56,330 nt of DNA from Bacteroidia bacterium (GTDB taxonomy: Bacteria > Bacteroidota > Bacteroidia > DATLTG01): the NCBI GenBank assembly GCA_039924845.1, contig JBDTAC010000028.1:1-56330 (forward strand), in the 5' to 3' direction. The position numbers and the translations under genes were made by a program. Of this stretch, positions 1 to 9,121 are shown piece after piece. The notes under the pieces were generated by a model. The model did no database searches and was not told the DNA's origin. It saw only the letters and a program-made list of their open reading frames with translations. Every line of letters starts with the position of its first letter. Position 1 is the first letter of the stretch.

Positions 1-1257
1 GATTTCCAGCAAAATGGTTACAAAAAGGTTGATTTTAAAGAATCTGCGGATGTGTATGTGATTAATACGTGTTCTGTAACTGAAAATGCAGATCGTGAAT
101 GCCGCCAAATTGTGAATTCGGCTTTGGCTCAATCTCCCGATGCATTTATTGTAGTTACGGGCTGTTACGCGCAATTAAAACCCGAACAAGTAGCAAAAAT
201 GCGAGGTGTAGATTTGGTGTTGGGCGCTTCCGAAAAATTTAATGCGCTGAAATATCTTGATAACATTGATAAAAAAGAGATTGCAGCTATTTATTCTTGT
301 GATATAAATGAAGTAGATTCCTTCAAAGGGGCTTATTCTGTTGGTGATCGGACGCGCTCTTTTTTGAAAGTGCAAGACGGTTGCGATTACAGTTGTTCTT
401 TTTGCACCATTCCTTTGGCGCGCGGCAGCAGTCGTAGCGATAGTATTGAAAATGTATTGAAAAATGCGCAAGAAATTGCAAAACATGGTGTGAAAGAAAT
501 CGTTTTAACGGGCGTAAACATTGGCGACTTCGGAAAAAATAATTTTTCAACGACGCAAAAATGTTTTTTTGATTTAGCAAAAGAATTAGATAAAATTGAA
601 GGACTTGAACGCATTCGAATTTCATCTATCGAACCCAATTTATTGAAAGATGAGATTATTGAATTGGTGGCTTCGTCCAAACATTTTGTACCGCATTTTC
701 ACATTCCTTTACAATCTGGATCCAACGAAATTTTAAAAAAAATGCGTCGCCGTTATTTGCGCGAATTGTATGTAGAACGTGTTCGAAAAATAAAATCCTT
801 GATGCCGCATTGTTGTATTGGAGTAGACGTTATTGTTGGCTTTCCAGGTGAAACAGACGAGCATTTTATGGAAACGTATAATTTTTTAAACGACTTAGAT
901 ATTTCCTATTTACACGTTTTTACGTATTCCGAAAGAGACAATACGGATGCGCTCGAAATAAAAGAAACCGTGCCTATTTCTGTTCGGAAACAACGCAATA
1001 AAATGCTACGAATTTTGTCGGCTAAAAAGCAACATTATTTTTACGAACAGCAAATTGGAAAACAATTCTCTGTTTTGTTTGAAGCCGAAAATAAAAACGG
1101 TTTTATGTATGGATTTACTGAAAATTATGTGAAAATAAAACATCCGTTTGATGCAGTTCTCATCAATACAATAAAAAAAATAACGCTTTCTTCTATTGAT
1201 TCGGATGGAGCTGTACTGATTGATATTCCTGAAATGATTCCCGTTTCTATTCATTAA
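1..1257 (+). CDS. mtaB: tRNA t6A37 methylthiotransferase MtaB, 5'-truncated by window edge
   Basis: Radical-SAM methylthiotransferase that adds a methylthio group to t6A at position 37 of tRNA. The frame is open to base 1, so the N-terminus with its first cluster cysteine lies outside the window. Visible are NTCSVT and GCYAQ, which hold two of the three N-terminal Fe-S cysteines. The radical-SAM motif CDYSCSFC is at about residues 128-135 of the visible part, followed by the usual SAM-binding and TRAM-like C-terminal regions. One copy of the AT-rich palindrome is read in frame as KNNF at 531-550. The stop lies 10 bp before lgt, so the two are probably co-transcribed. MiaB is the alternative, but the sequence pattern fits MtaB better. 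Confidence 0.9.
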   Translation, partial: DFQQNGYKKVDFKESADVYVINTCSVTENADRECRQIVNSALAQSPDAFIVVTGCYAQLKPEQVAKMRGVDLVLGASEKFNALKYLDNIDKKEIAAIYSCDINEVDSFKGAYSVGDRTRSFLKVQDGCDYSCSFCTIPLARGSSRSDSIENVLKNAQEIAKHGVKEIVLTGVNIGDFGKNNFSTTQKCFFDLAKELDKIEGLERIRISSIEPNLLKDEIIELVASSKHFVPHFHIPLQSGSNEILKKMRRRYLRELYVERVRKIKSLMPHCCIGVDVIVGFPGETDEHFMETYNFLNDLDISYLHVFTYSERDNTDALEIKETVPISVRKQRNKMLRILSAKKQHYFYEQQIGKQFSVLFEAENKNGFMYGFTENYVKIKHPFDAVLINTIKKITLSSIDSDGAVLIDIPEMIPVSIH

Positions 1258-1267
1258 AAAAACAAAT

Positions 1268-2440
1268 ATGTATCCATCTCTTTACGATCTTTTTGCAGAC
1301 CTTTTCGGAATTCATTTTGCACCGCTCGAAATGATAAAAAGTTTCGGCTTTTTTGTAGCGCTTGCATTTATTTTGGCAGCTTATTTTTTCGCCGAAGAAT
1401 TAAAGCGAAAAGAAAAAGAAGGTTTGGTAAAACCAAATATTGTTCGCGTTTTAAAAGGAGAAAAAGTAAAAACTTCTGAATTAATTGTTTCCTTTTTTCT
1501 GGGATTTATTGTTGGATATAAATTGCTTTATGTTGCCTTAAATTTTTCAGCATTTACAGAAGATACACAAGGTTATTTACTTTCTTTAAAAGGGAATCTT
1601 TTAGGCGCAATTATCGGCGGAATTATTTCTGCTTATTTAAAATATTACGAGAAAGAAAAAGAAAAATTGCCGGAACCTGTTTGGGTAGAAGAAACTGTTC
1701 ATCCTTTTCAGGAAGTAGGGAACATGACGCTTATCGCAGCTATTTCAGGAATTGCAGGCGCAAAAATATTTAACAGTTTAGAAAATTGGGGTGATTTTTT
1801 GCGCGATCCAATCGCTTCACTTATTTCGTTTAGTGGCTTAACCATATACGGCGGATTGATTTTCGGAACTTTTTTTGTGTTGTTGTATGCGCATAAAAAA
1901 GGTTTGAAATTATTGCACGTGGTGGATGCTTGCGCACCTTCACTTATATTGTCGTATGGCATTGGTCGCATTGGCTGTCAGGTTGCGGGAGATGGTGATT
2001 GGGGAATTGACAATTTAGCACCAAAACCGCATGCACTCAGCTTTTTGCCCGATTGGATGTGGACGTATCATTATCCGCATAACGTAAATGATGTGGGAAT
2101 TCCGATTCCAGGATGCGTGGGCGATCATTGTATGCAACTCGCAAATCCAGTGTTTCCGACACCTTTTTACGAAACCACGATGGCACTTTTACTTTTCTTT
2201 TTTCTTTGGTCAATCCGAAAAAAAATAAAAGTTCCGGGCGTACTTTTTTGTGTGTATTTGATGGTTAATGGAATGGAACGCTTTCTGATTGAATTGATAC
2301 GCGTAAACACGAAATACATTATTTTCGGACATGGAATTACGCAAGCACAATTAATTTCGCCGCTATTTTTTCTTGTCGGAATAATCGGAATAATTTATTT
2401 GTCTAAAAAATATTCAAAAAATAAATTTTCAGAAGCCTAA
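1268..2440 (+). CDS. lgt: Prolipoprotein diacylglyceryl transferase (Lgt family)
   Basis: Integral inner-membrane enzyme that moves a diacylglyceryl group from phosphatidylglycerol to the lipobox cysteine of pre-lipoproteins. At 390 residues it is longer than the proteobacterial enzyme, as is usual in Bacteroidota. Several hydrophobic segments are visible. The family signature region reads GRIGCQVAGDGDWG near residue 232, followed by a conserved Arg in NGMERFLIELIR near the C-terminus. The ATG lies 10 bp after mtaB. Several predicted lipoproteins in the window would be substrates. I am confident of the family. The exact catalytic residues differ from E. coli Lgt, as in other Bacteroidota. Confidence 0.85.
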   Translation: MYPSLYDLFADLFGIHFAPLEMIKSFGFFVALAFILAAYFFAEELKRKEKEGLVKPNIVRVLKGEKVKTSELIVSFFLGFIVGYKLLYVALNFSAFTEDTQGYLLSLKGNLLGAIIGGIISAYLKYYEKEKEKLPEPVWVEETVHPFQEVGNMTLIAAISGIAGAKIFNSLENWGDFLRDPIASLISFSGLTIYGGLIFGTFFVLLYAHKKGLKLLHVVDACAPSLILSYGIGRIGCQVAGDGDWGIDNLAPKPHALSFLPDWMWTYHYPHNVNDVGIPIPGCVGDHCMQLANPVFPTPFYETTMALLLFFFLWSIRKKIKVPGVLFCVYLMVNGMERFLIELIRVNTKYIIFGHGITQAQLISPLFFLVGIIGIIYLSKKYSKNKFSEA

Positions 2441-2448
2441 AAAACACA

Positions 2449-2470
2449 TTCGAAAAATTATTTTTTCGAT
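2449..2470. repeat. AT-rich palindrome copy, lgt-dnaE gap
   Basis: Copy of the recurrent A-tract/T-tract palindrome, with TTCG on the left and TTCGA on the right. It starts 8 bp after the lgt stop. Confidence 0.7.
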
Positions 2471-2560
2471 GTTAATAATTTCTTCTCAATTAGAAATCAA
2501 GCGGTAATAATTTATTTTATCAACATCCGTTTAAAATCCTTCAAAATGGAGTAAATTTAC

Positions 2561-2568
2561 TATGTTTG
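2561..2568 (+). promoter_or_regulatory. Candidate -7 promoter box for dnaE
   Basis: TATGTTTG matches the Bacteroidota -7 consensus TAnnTTTG exactly and lies 17 bp before the dnaE ATG. No clear -33 TTG is seen at the usual spacing, so this is tentative. Confidence 0.4.
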
Positions 2569-2585
2569 AAAAATTATTTTTTTGA
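2565..2585. repeat. AT-rich palindrome copy abutting the dnaE start
   Basis: A copy of the recurrent palindrome whose last base is the A of the dnaE ATG. It would form the leader of the mRNA. Confidence 0.7.
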
Positions 2586-5500
2586 TGCCTTCATTTTCGC
2601 ACTTACACGTACACACTCAATTTTCACTGCTTGACGGAGCCGCAGGGATTTCTGCTTTATACAAAAAAGCAGTAAGCGATAATATGCGCGCTATCGCCAT
2701 TACGGATCACGGAAATATGTTTGGTGCGTTTAAATTTGTAGCGGAAGCAGGGAAACACAACACACCCGAAAACCCTGATAAAATAAAGGCAATTGTTGGT
2801 TGTGAGTTTTACGTTGTGAAGGATCGTCATAAAAAGCAATTTACAAAAGACGATAAAGATGTACGTTACCATCAACTGCTGCTTGCCAAGGATGCCGAGG
2901 GTTACCGCAATTTAACAAAGCTCTGTTCGCTCGGTTATATGGAAGGTTTGTACGGGAAATATCCGCGTATTGACAAAGAATTAATTTTGAAATACCACAA
3001 AGGTTTAATTGCAACCACTTGCTGCATCGGCGCTTCTGTTCCGAAAACAATTTTGAAAAAAGGCGAACAAGAAGGAGAAGAAGAATTCAAATGGTGGCTT
3101 GATATTTTTGGTGAAGATTATTACGTGGAAATTCAGCGACACGATATTCCGGAACAAAATAAAGTAAATGTAACGTTGTTGAATTTGGCAAAAAAACACA
3201 ACGTTAAAATTATTGCTTCCAACGATTCGCATTATGTGGATCGCGAAGATTTTAATGCGCACGATATTTTACTCTGTATCAATACCGGCGAAAAGCAGAG
3301 TACGCCCACCATGAAAGAGTTTTCGGACGATGATACGTTTGCAAAAGACAAGCGTTTTGCGTTTTACAACGATCAATTTTATTTCAAGACAACTGGTGAA
3401 ATGTCGCAATTATTCAGCGATTTGCCGGAAGCGATTGACAATACCAATGAAATAGTTGATAAAATAAGTCCGCTGAAACTCAAGCAGGACATCCTTTTGC
3501 CGCATTTTAAAATTCCGGAAGGTTTTGTATCGCAAGATGAATATTTGAAATACCTCACTTTTGAAGGTGCAAAAAAACGTTACAAAGAATTAACTCCTGA
3601 AATTGAGGAACGATTAAATTTTGAGCTTTTCACCGTAAAAACAATGGGCTTTGCGGGTTACTTTTTAATCGTAGCAGATTTCATTAAAGCAGGTCGTGAT
3701 CTGGGTGTCCTTATTGGTCCAGGAAGAGGTTCTGCTGCTGGATCTGCTGTAGCATATTGTATTGAAATTACCAATATTGATCCGATTAAATACAATTTAC
3801 TTTTCGAACGTTTTTTAAATCCTGATCGAAAATCAATGCCCGATATTGATACTGATTTTGATGATGAAGGCAGACAAAAAGTAATTGATTATGTAGTTGA
3901 AAAATACGGAAAAAATCAAGTAGCCCAAATTGTAACGTACGGTACAATGGCGGCGAAAATGAGCATCAAAGACGTTTCTCGCGTAATGGATTTACCATTA
4001 CAAGAAGCCAATATTTTAGCAAAATTAGTTCCAGACAGACCAGGAATTGAATTACAAAGAGTGCTCCTCGCTCCTATCGACGGCGAAAAAAGTTTGAAAG
4101 AAAAAGAAGGTTTGAATGGAGATGATCTTGAAAATGTAAAAAAATTACGCGCCATTCATAAAGGCACGGATTTGCAAGCGCGCGTGTTGAAAGAAGCATT
4201 AATACTGGAAGGTTCGGTACGCGGAACAGGTATTCATGCAGCAGGAATTATCATCGCTCCGAAAGATTTAAGTGAGATTATTCCAGTTGCTACATCTAAA
4301 GAAACCAATTTGCTTATCACTCAATACGACGGAAAAGTAATTGAAGATGCCGGCGTTATCAAAATGGATTTTTTAGGTTTGAAAACGCTGACTATTATGC
4401 GAGATGCCTTGGTATTGATTAAACAAAATCACGACATCACGATTGATTTAGATACGATTCCTTTAGATGATAAAAAAACGTTGGAGCTCTATCAGCGCGG
4501 CGAAACCAACGCTACCTTTCAGTTTGAATCTGCAGGAATGCAAAAACATTTGAAGGATTTAAAACCTGATAAATTCGAAGATTTAATTGCGATGAATGCC
4601 TTGTATCGTCCCGGACCCATCGAATACATTCCGAATTTTATTGCGCGTAAAAATGGTAAAGAAGCCGTTTCGTACGATCTTCCAGAAATGGAAGAACACC
4701 TCAAAGAAACCTACGGAATTACGGTTTATCAGGAACAAGTGATGTTGCTTTCCCAAAAATTAGGTGGCTTTACAAAAGGCGATGCCGATGTGTTGCGTAA
4801 AGCGATGGGAAAAAAAGACAAAGCCACGCTCGATAAAATGCGCAACAAATTTATCGAAGGCTCTTCTAAAAATGGATTAAATTCAAAAATTTGCGAAAAA
4901 ATTTGGGTGGATTGGGAAGCCTTTGCGCAGTACGCGTTCAATAAATCACATTCCACGTGTTATGCCTTGGTATCGTTTCAAACAGCGTATTTAAAAGCGC
5001 ATTATGCGGCGGAATACATGGCGGCGGTTCTCACGCACAACTTAAGCAATATTGACAAAATCACGTTTTTCATGGAGGAATCCAAACGCATGGGAATACC
5101 AGTGTTAGGACCTGATGTAAACGAAAGCCATTATCGTTTTGCAGTGAACAAAAAAGGAGAAATTCGGTTTGGATTAGGTGCTGTGAAAGGTGTTGGAGAA
5201 GGCGCCGTAGAAGCCTTAGTAGAAGAACGCAAAAATGGAGCTTATAAAGATATTTTTGATTTAGTGCGAAGAGTTAATTTGAGATCTGCCAATAAAAAAA
5301 CGTTCGAAAGTCTTGCCTATGCAGGCGGATTGGATTCCTTTCCGAATATTTATCGTTCGCAATATTTTGTTGTTGAAAAAGACAACACTACTTTTTTAGA
5401 AAAAATAATTCGCTACGGAATTGCTTTTCAAGATTCTCAAAATAGCAATCAAAACAGCCTTTTCGGCGATGCGGTAGAAACACAAATTCCAGAACCGATT

Positions 5501-6172
5501 ATTCCGATTTGCGAACCTTGGGGAAATATTCAGTCCTTGAAAGCGGAGAAAGAAGTAATTGGTTTTTATATTTCTGGGCATCCTTTGGATGATTATAAAT
5601 TAGAAATGAGTTTTTGTACCCATAAAATGGCAGATTTGGCAGATTTGCAAAAACTTAAAAACGGAAAAGAAATTTGCATCGCAGGCATCATCGGAAATGC
5701 ACAACATAAAACCACAAAAACTGGAAATATGTTCGGCACATTTAGCTTGGAAGATTACGATTCGACGCACGATTTTGCTGTATTTTCAAAAGAATATTTA
5801 AACGTTCGTTCGTTTTTAGTAAACGAAGCATTTGTGTTTGTAAAAGGAAAAGTGGAACAACGTTGGAATAATTCCGAGCAATTGGAATTTAAAATCAGTT
5901 CCATTCAATTACTCAATGAAATTAAGGATAAAATGCTAAAAAGTATTACCTTTCAATTGTCTTTAAACGATTTATCAGATAATTTTATCCATCAAATGGA
6001 AACACTTTTTGATTCTGAAAAGAAAGGAAAATGCAACGTGAGATTTGTGGTGTACGATAAAGCGGAAAATATTTCCATTGAAATGCCTTCTAAAAAAATA
6101 AAAATTGACATCACTAATGAACTAATCAAAAAATTAGACGAAATTTCGGAATTGAATTACCGTTTAAATTAA
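2585..6172 (+). CDS. dnaE: DNA polymerase III subunit alpha
   Basis: Catalytic subunit of the replicative DNA polymerase, about 1195 residues, a normal DnaE1 length. The N-terminal PHP domain opens with HLHVHTQFSLLDGA. The palm has PDIDTDFDDEGR around residues 415-430 with two catalytic aspartates and IKMDFLGL near residue 595 with the third. Helix-hairpin-helix and OB-fold regions follow (for example EICIAGIIG). I prefer ATG 2585 over a TTG one codon upstream. The palindrome repeat is absent from the 3.6 kb of coding sequence, unlike in neighbouring gaps. It is monocistronic or leads trxA, with 120 bp between them. Confidence 0.97.
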   Translation: MPSFSHLHVHTQFSLLDGAAGISALYKKAVSDNMRAIAITDHGNMFGAFKFVAEAGKHNTPENPDKIKAIVGCEFYVVKDRHKKQFTKDDKDVRYHQLLLAKDAEGYRNLTKLCSLGYMEGLYGKYPRIDKELILKYHKGLIATTCCIGASVPKTILKKGEQEGEEEFKWWLDIFGEDYYVEIQRHDIPEQNKVNVTLLNLAKKHNVKIIASNDSHYVDREDFNAHDILLCINTGEKQSTPTMKEFSDDDTFAKDKRFAFYNDQFYFKTTGEMSQLFSDLPEAIDNTNEIVDKISPLKLKQDILLPHFKIPEGFVSQDEYLKYLTFEGAKKRYKELTPEIEERLNFELFTVKTMGFAGYFLIVADFIKAGRDLGVLIGPGRGSAAGSAVAYCIEITNIDPIKYNLLFERFLNPDRKSMPDIDTDFDDEGRQKVIDYVVEKYGKNQVAQIVTYGTMAAKMSIKDVSRVMDLPLQEANILAKLVPDRPGIELQRVLLAPIDGEKSLKEKEGLNGDDLENVKKLRAIHKGTDLQARVLKEALILEGSVRGTGIHAAGIIIAPKDLSEIIPVATSKETNLLITQYDGKVIEDAGVIKMDFLGLKTLTIMRDALVLIKQNHDITIDLDTIPLDDKKTLELYQRGETNATFQFESAGMQKHLKDLKPDKFEDLIAMNALYRPGPIEYIPNFIARKNGKEAVSYDLPEMEEHLKETYGITVYQEQVMLLSQKLGGFTKGDADVLRKAMGKKDKATLDKMRNKFIEGSSKNGLNSKICEKIWVDWEAFAQYAFNKSHSTCYALVSFQTAYLKAHYAAEYMAAVLTHNLSNIDKITFFMEESKRMGIPVLGPDVNESHYRFAVNKKGEIRFGLGAVKGVGEGAVEALVEERKNGAYKDIFDLVRRVNLRSANKKTFESLAYAGGLDSFPNIYRSQYFVVEKDNTTFLEKIIRYGIAFQDSQNSNQNSLFGDAVETQIPEPIIPICEPWGNIQSLKAEKEVIGFYISGHPLDDYKLEMSFCTHKMADLADLQKLKNGKEICIAGIIGNAQHKTTKTGNMFGTFSLEDYDSTHDFAVFSKEYLNVRSFLVNEAFVFVKGKVEQRWNNSEQLEFKISSIQLLNEIKDKMLKSITFQLSLNDLSDNFIHQMETLFDSEKKGKCNVRFVVYDKAENISIEMPSKKIKIDITNELIKKLDEISELNYRLN

Positions 6173-6240
6173 TAAAACTGACAATTTGGCTCAACATTTT
6201 TTTTGGCAAAGACTTTGATTTAAGAAGACAGATTATCACC

Positions 6241-6262
6241 TTCAAAAAAATAATTTTTCAAA
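6241..6262. repeat. AT-rich palindrome copy upstream of trxA
   Basis: Near-perfect copy of the consensus (TTC, A-tract, TAA, T-tract, CAAA), 31 bp before the trxA ATG. Confidence 0.75.
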
Positions 6263-6292
6263 CAATAAATTTACAAACTAAAAAAACATAAA

Positions 6293-6613
6293 ATGGCTTT
6301 AGAACTCACAGATGCCAACTTCGAACAGTTGGTGATGAAATCAGACAAACCAGTATTGGTAGACTTTTGGGCAGAATGGTGCGGACCTTGCCGCATGGTT
6401 GGTCCCGTAGTGGCTGAATTAGCAAAAGATTACGAAGGAAAAGCAGTAGTCGGAAAAGTAGATGTGGACAGCAATCCCAACATTTCCGCACAATTCGGAA
6501 TACGTAACATTCCAACAATTTTGTTTTTTAAAAACGGACAAGTTGTGGACAAACAAGTTGGAGCCGTTCCAAAATCAGTGCTTGCGGGTAAAATTGACGC
6601 ACAATTGAAATAA
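6293..6613 (+). CDS. trxA: Thioredoxin
   Basis: Cytoplasmic disulfide reductase of 106 residues, full length for the family. The active site WCGPC holds Cys30 and Cys33, and the conserved cis-proline region IRNIPTILFF is present. There is no signal peptide. A strong hairpin terminator follows 10 bp after the stop, so transcription probably ends here. Confidence 0.97.
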   Translation: MALELTDANFEQLVMKSDKPVLVDFWAEWCGPCRMVGPVVAELAKDYEGKAVVGKVDVDSNPNISAQFGIRNIPTILFFKNGQVVDKQVGAVPKSVLAGKIDAQLK

Positions 6614-6622
6614 ATTATTTCT

Positions 6623-6660
6623 ACGTCTGACGATTAAAAATAAATTGTCAGACGTTTTTT
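6623..6660 (+). terminator. Intrinsic terminator after trxA
   Basis: Perfect 9-bp stem ACGTCTGAC / GTCAGACGT (6623-6631 with 6647-6655) with a 15-nt loop, followed by a run of six T. Confidence 0.85.
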
Positions 6661-6690
6661 CTTCATCCAAAAATTGCTAATCAAACGCTT

Positions 6691-7629
6691 TTGGAAAACA
6701 AAATTGATTATCAAAAAGTACAACATTTCTCGCACCTCGAATTAATCGCCAAACAAGTTGTGGAAGGCTTTATGACAGGTTTGCATAAAAGTCCTTTTCA
6801 CGGATTTTCGGTTGAATTTGCCGAACATCGTTTGTATAATAAAGGCGAATCCACCAAACACATCGACTGGAAATTATTCGGAAAAACTGATAAATTATTT
6901 GTAAAACGCTACGAAGAAGAAACCAATTTACGTTGTCAAATCCTGATTGACAATTCTACTTCGATGCTATATCCTTTGCCAGAAAAGGGAAAAAAGGATT
7001 TTTTCAACAAGCTAAAATTTTCGGTTTATTGCGCTGCCGCACTCACTTATTTATTGCGCAAACAGCGCGATGCTGTTGGTTTAAGTGTTTTTTCGGAAAC
7101 GATGGAGCAGCACACCGCAGCAAAATCAAGTCCGGTACATTATAAAATTCTTTTTCAAGAACTCGAAAAATTAATTTTTGAAGAGGCAAAAATACCGCAA
7201 CGCAAAAACACCTTTGCTGCCAGCGCCATCCATCAAATTGCAGAATCCATTCACAAGCGCTCATTGGTAATTATTTTTAGCGATATGATGGATTCAAAAG
7301 ATCAGAACGAAAACGTTTTTCAGGCTTTGCAACATTTAAAACACAATAAACACGAAGTTGTTTTATTTCACGTGGTGGATAAATCAACGGAAATTGATTT
7401 TGAATTTGAAAACCGCCCGTATAGTTTTATTGATGTTGAAACAGGCGAAAATATTAAAGTGCATCCCAATAAAGTAAAGGAAAATTATGTTAAAACGTTG
7501 GCGGCATATAAAAAAGAATTGATGTTACGCTGCGGTCAATACCACATTGATTTTGTAGAAGCCGATATTAGCAAGGGTTTTGAGCAAGTTTTACTTCCCT
7601 ATCTCCTGAAAAGGACAAGAATGCAATAA
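6691..7629 (+). CDS. DUF58 domain protein (von Willebrand A-like)
   Basis: Cytoplasmic DUF58 protein of 312 residues. The family usually sits with MoxR ATPases and Batl/Bat membrane proteins, but none is adjacent here. Family hallmarks are GFSVEFAEHR, the RHIDWK-like segment KHIDWKLFGKTDKL, and QILIDNSTSM, a MIDAS-like DxSxS motif. The TTG at 6691 is the chosen start because the conserved N-terminal block begins immediately after it and no ATG precedes it in frame. The role is not known precisely; a chaperone or assembly role with MoxR is inferred for the family. Confidence 0.85.
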   Translation: MENKIDYQKVQHFSHLELIAKQVVEGFMTGLHKSPFHGFSVEFAEHRLYNKGESTKHIDWKLFGKTDKLFVKRYEEETNLRCQILIDNSTSMLYPLPEKGKKDFFNKLKFSVYCAAALTYLLRKQRDAVGLSVFSETMEQHTAAKSSPVHYKILFQELEKLIFEEAKIPQRKNTFAASAIHQIAESIHKRSLVIIFSDMMDSKDQNENVFQALQHLKHNKHEVVLFHVVDKSTEIDFEFENRPYSFIDVETGENIKVHPNKVKENYVKTLAAYKKELMLRCGQYHIDFVEADISKGFEQVLLPYLLKRTRMQ

Positions 7630-7653
7630 TTTTTGTAGCACTAAAAAAAGGGC

Positions 7654-7675
7654 TTCCAAAAAATAATTTTTCAAA
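7654..7675. repeat. AT-rich palindrome copy between DUF58 gene and tRNA-Asp
   Basis: Copy of the recurrent palindrome flanked by TTCC and CAAA, 25 bp after the DUF58 stop. Confidence 0.7.
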
Positions 7676-7704
7676 GAATAATCCAATTAGTTTACGAATT
7701 AATT

Positions 7705-7734
7705 TTGCAGAGAATTAAAAATAAACTATTTTCG
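7705..7734 (+). promoter_or_regulatory. Promoter of tRNA-Asp
   Basis: TTG at 7705-7707 and TATTTTCG at 7727-7734 are 19 bp apart, matching the Bacteroidota TTG-N19-TAnnTTTG architecture with one mismatch. The tRNA starts 39 bp downstream. Confidence 0.6.
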
Positions 7735-7773
7735 CACTCCTTTTAATTAAAGGTTGGTTCTTTAAAGAATTTT

Positions 7774-7847
7774 GGTTCGGTAGTTCAGCTGGTTAGAATA
7801 CGTGCCTGTCACGCACGGGGTCGCGGGTTCGAGTCCCGTCCGGACCG
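7774..7847 (+). tRNA. tRNA-Asp (GTC)
   Basis: A 74-nt cloverleaf. The acceptor GGTTCGG pairs with CCGGACC, the anticodon stem CGTGC/GCACG encloses a loop with GTC at 7808-7810, and the T-loop TTCGAGT is intact. CCA is not encoded. Confidence 0.97.
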
Positions 7848-7857
7848 CTTATTAAAA

Positions 7858-7900
7858 GGAAAAAGCCCTGTAAGTTTATACTTATGGGGCTTTTTATTTT
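7858..7900 (+). terminator. Intrinsic terminator after tRNA-Asp
   Basis: AAAAGCCC (7861-7868) pairs with GGGCTTTT, with an inner TAAG/CTTA extension, followed by TTTTTATTTTT. Confidence 0.85.
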
Positions 7901-8013
7901 TAAGGGGACAACGAAGTTTTACAATTCCTTTACATACAATATTATTTACTGTTAACAGTTTGCGTTTTTTTATATCTTTATCATATAGATTATTAAACCA
8001 ACAGTCTAAAAAC

Positions 8014-8718
8014 ATGAAAAAAATTCTCACATTAGTGGTAGCTTTATGTATTATTTATACTTCCAAAGCAGATAACAGTAACAACGGCAACAAATTTACA
8101 CTTGGTGTTTCGGCTGGCGCTGCATTGCCAATGGGAACGGGAAATTACGGAATGTATGCACAAACAGGATTCCATTTTGATGTAACAGCTAGTTATTTAT
8201 TTTCAGGTAATATTGGCGGGATGGTTTACATTGGCGAGAATATGAATTCCTTTGATAATGCCACTTTTATGTCGGAGAATAGACTTGCAAATTATGATGA
8301 AACTTTTACATCAAAAGGTTATAATGTAGGTCAATATTTGGCAGGTCCATTTCTTTCTCTACCTGCAAGCAATAAATTAAAAGTAAATATTCGCGTTTTA
8401 GTTGGACTTGTTACAGCCAATATGCCTACTGAAACTATTAATGGTTATTTTGATACTGAAACAGTAAGCGGTAATGGAGGAATCGGCTTTGGTTACCAAT
8501 TAGGAGCTGGTTTAAAATATAATTTAAGCGATAAAATTGGATTAACTTTTAACGTAGCTTATACTGGCGCAAGCATTTGCTACGCAGGATATTCAGATGC
8601 ACAAATAGGCACATACCAATCAGGTACATCTTTCAACTACACCAAAACTTATACAACTAAATCAACTATGCCAATAGGATTAGTAACAAGTACTCTTGGT
8701 TTAGCATTTAACTTATAA
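8014..8718 (+). CDS. Predicted outer-membrane beta-barrel protein
   Basis: A 234-residue protein with a Sec signal peptide (MKKILTLVVALCIIYTSKA) and a mature part rich in Gly, Tyr, Asn and alternating hydrophobic strands. It ends in LGLAFNL, a beta-barrel-like C-terminal strand. I chose ATG 8014, since an earlier in-frame ATG at 7960 would put an unrelated stretch before a textbook signal peptide. No specific function can be assigned. It is monocistronic, with a hairpin terminator directly after it, and is related in style to the barrel proteins at 18962, 45605 and 46708. Confidence 0.75.
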   Translation: MKKILTLVVALCIIYTSKADNSNNGNKFTLGVSAGAALPMGTGNYGMYAQTGFHFDVTASYLFSGNIGGMVYIGENMNSFDNATFMSENRLANYDETFTSKGYNVGQYLAGPFLSLPASNKLKVNIRVLVGLVTANMPTETINGYFDTETVSGNGGIGFGYQLGAGLKYNLSDKIGLTFNVAYTGASICYAGYSDAQIGTYQSGTSFNYTKTYTTKSTMPIGLVTSTLGLAFNL

Positions 8719-8738
8719 GTAAAAAATATTTTTGTTTT

Positions 8739-8771
8739 GAAAAGCCTTCCAATAGGGAGGCTTTTCTTTTG
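8739..8771 (+). terminator. Intrinsic terminator after the barrel gene
   Basis: A 12-bp stem (8739-8750 with 8755-8766, one T-G pair) with a 4-nt AATA loop, followed by a T-rich tail. Confidence 0.85.
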
Positions 8772-8790
8772 CCAAATATTTGCAAAAATA

Positions 8791-8904
8791 TCCTTCGATA
8801 CGGAATTAGAATATTTAAAAAATTTAAAACTTGAGTTGTTTACTGATGTTTTATCCAATCCAAGAAATACTTTGTCAATTTGCTCCTATTCAGTGTTGTT
8901 ATAA
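8791..8904 (+). pseudogene. Gene fragment, possibly trmH-like
   Basis: A short stretch readable in one frame up to TAA at 8902, containing KLELFTDVLSNPRNTLSI. This faintly resembles the N-terminal region of Bacteroidota TrmH-type tRNA ribose methyltransferases (xLFxxVLxxRTxxLTV). It has no start codon and nothing recognisable after it. If real, it is a remnant; chance resemblance cannot be excluded. Confidence 0.25.
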
Positions 8905-9084
8905 ATATACCCTTCCCGAAAAATATTAATTGTCCCATCACCCATATTAATACAATGAATTTACAAAACATTAATTCTCAATTTGGTGATTTATGAAAAA
9001 ACGATATATTTGATTCCGTCTAAGCCTGATTCTATTCAAACCTATCTACTCAAAAACGGTTATATAGGTTTCATTTTGTCAGAC
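8905..9084. other. Mostly featureless gap with a short open tail
   Basis: The stretch between the barrel gene and the orphan gene at 9122 is about 400 bp. Beyond the terminator and the fragment at 8791 it holds only an unrecognised frame from 8959 to TAA 9105, ending in LSDQYTSWA. This could be the C-terminal end of a decayed gene. I see no RNA gene, no promoter of good quality and no copy of the AT-rich palindrome. Confidence 0.3.
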
Positions 9085-9109
9085 CAATATACAAGTTGGG
9101 CGTAATTAA
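9085..9109 (+). repeat. Left imperfect inverted repeat, attC-core-like
   Basis: Contains GTTGGGCGT (9095-9103), the exact reverse complement of ACGCCCAAC at 9975-9983. The wider 25-bp arms match at about 18-19 positions. GTTGGGC fits the integron core GTTRRRY. The pair brackets the gene at 9122-9973. Confidence 0.5.
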
Positions 9110-9121
9110 TTCAAAACCAAA

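Noticed and set aside
2841-3262. Antisense open frames over dnaE and other large genes
   Set aside because: They overlap strongly supported genes, show no family features and fit chance open frames in AT-rich coding DNA.
7960-8013. Earlier ATG for the barrel gene at 8014
   Set aside because: It would add 18 residues before a textbook signal peptide. ATG 8014 gives a normal exported protein.
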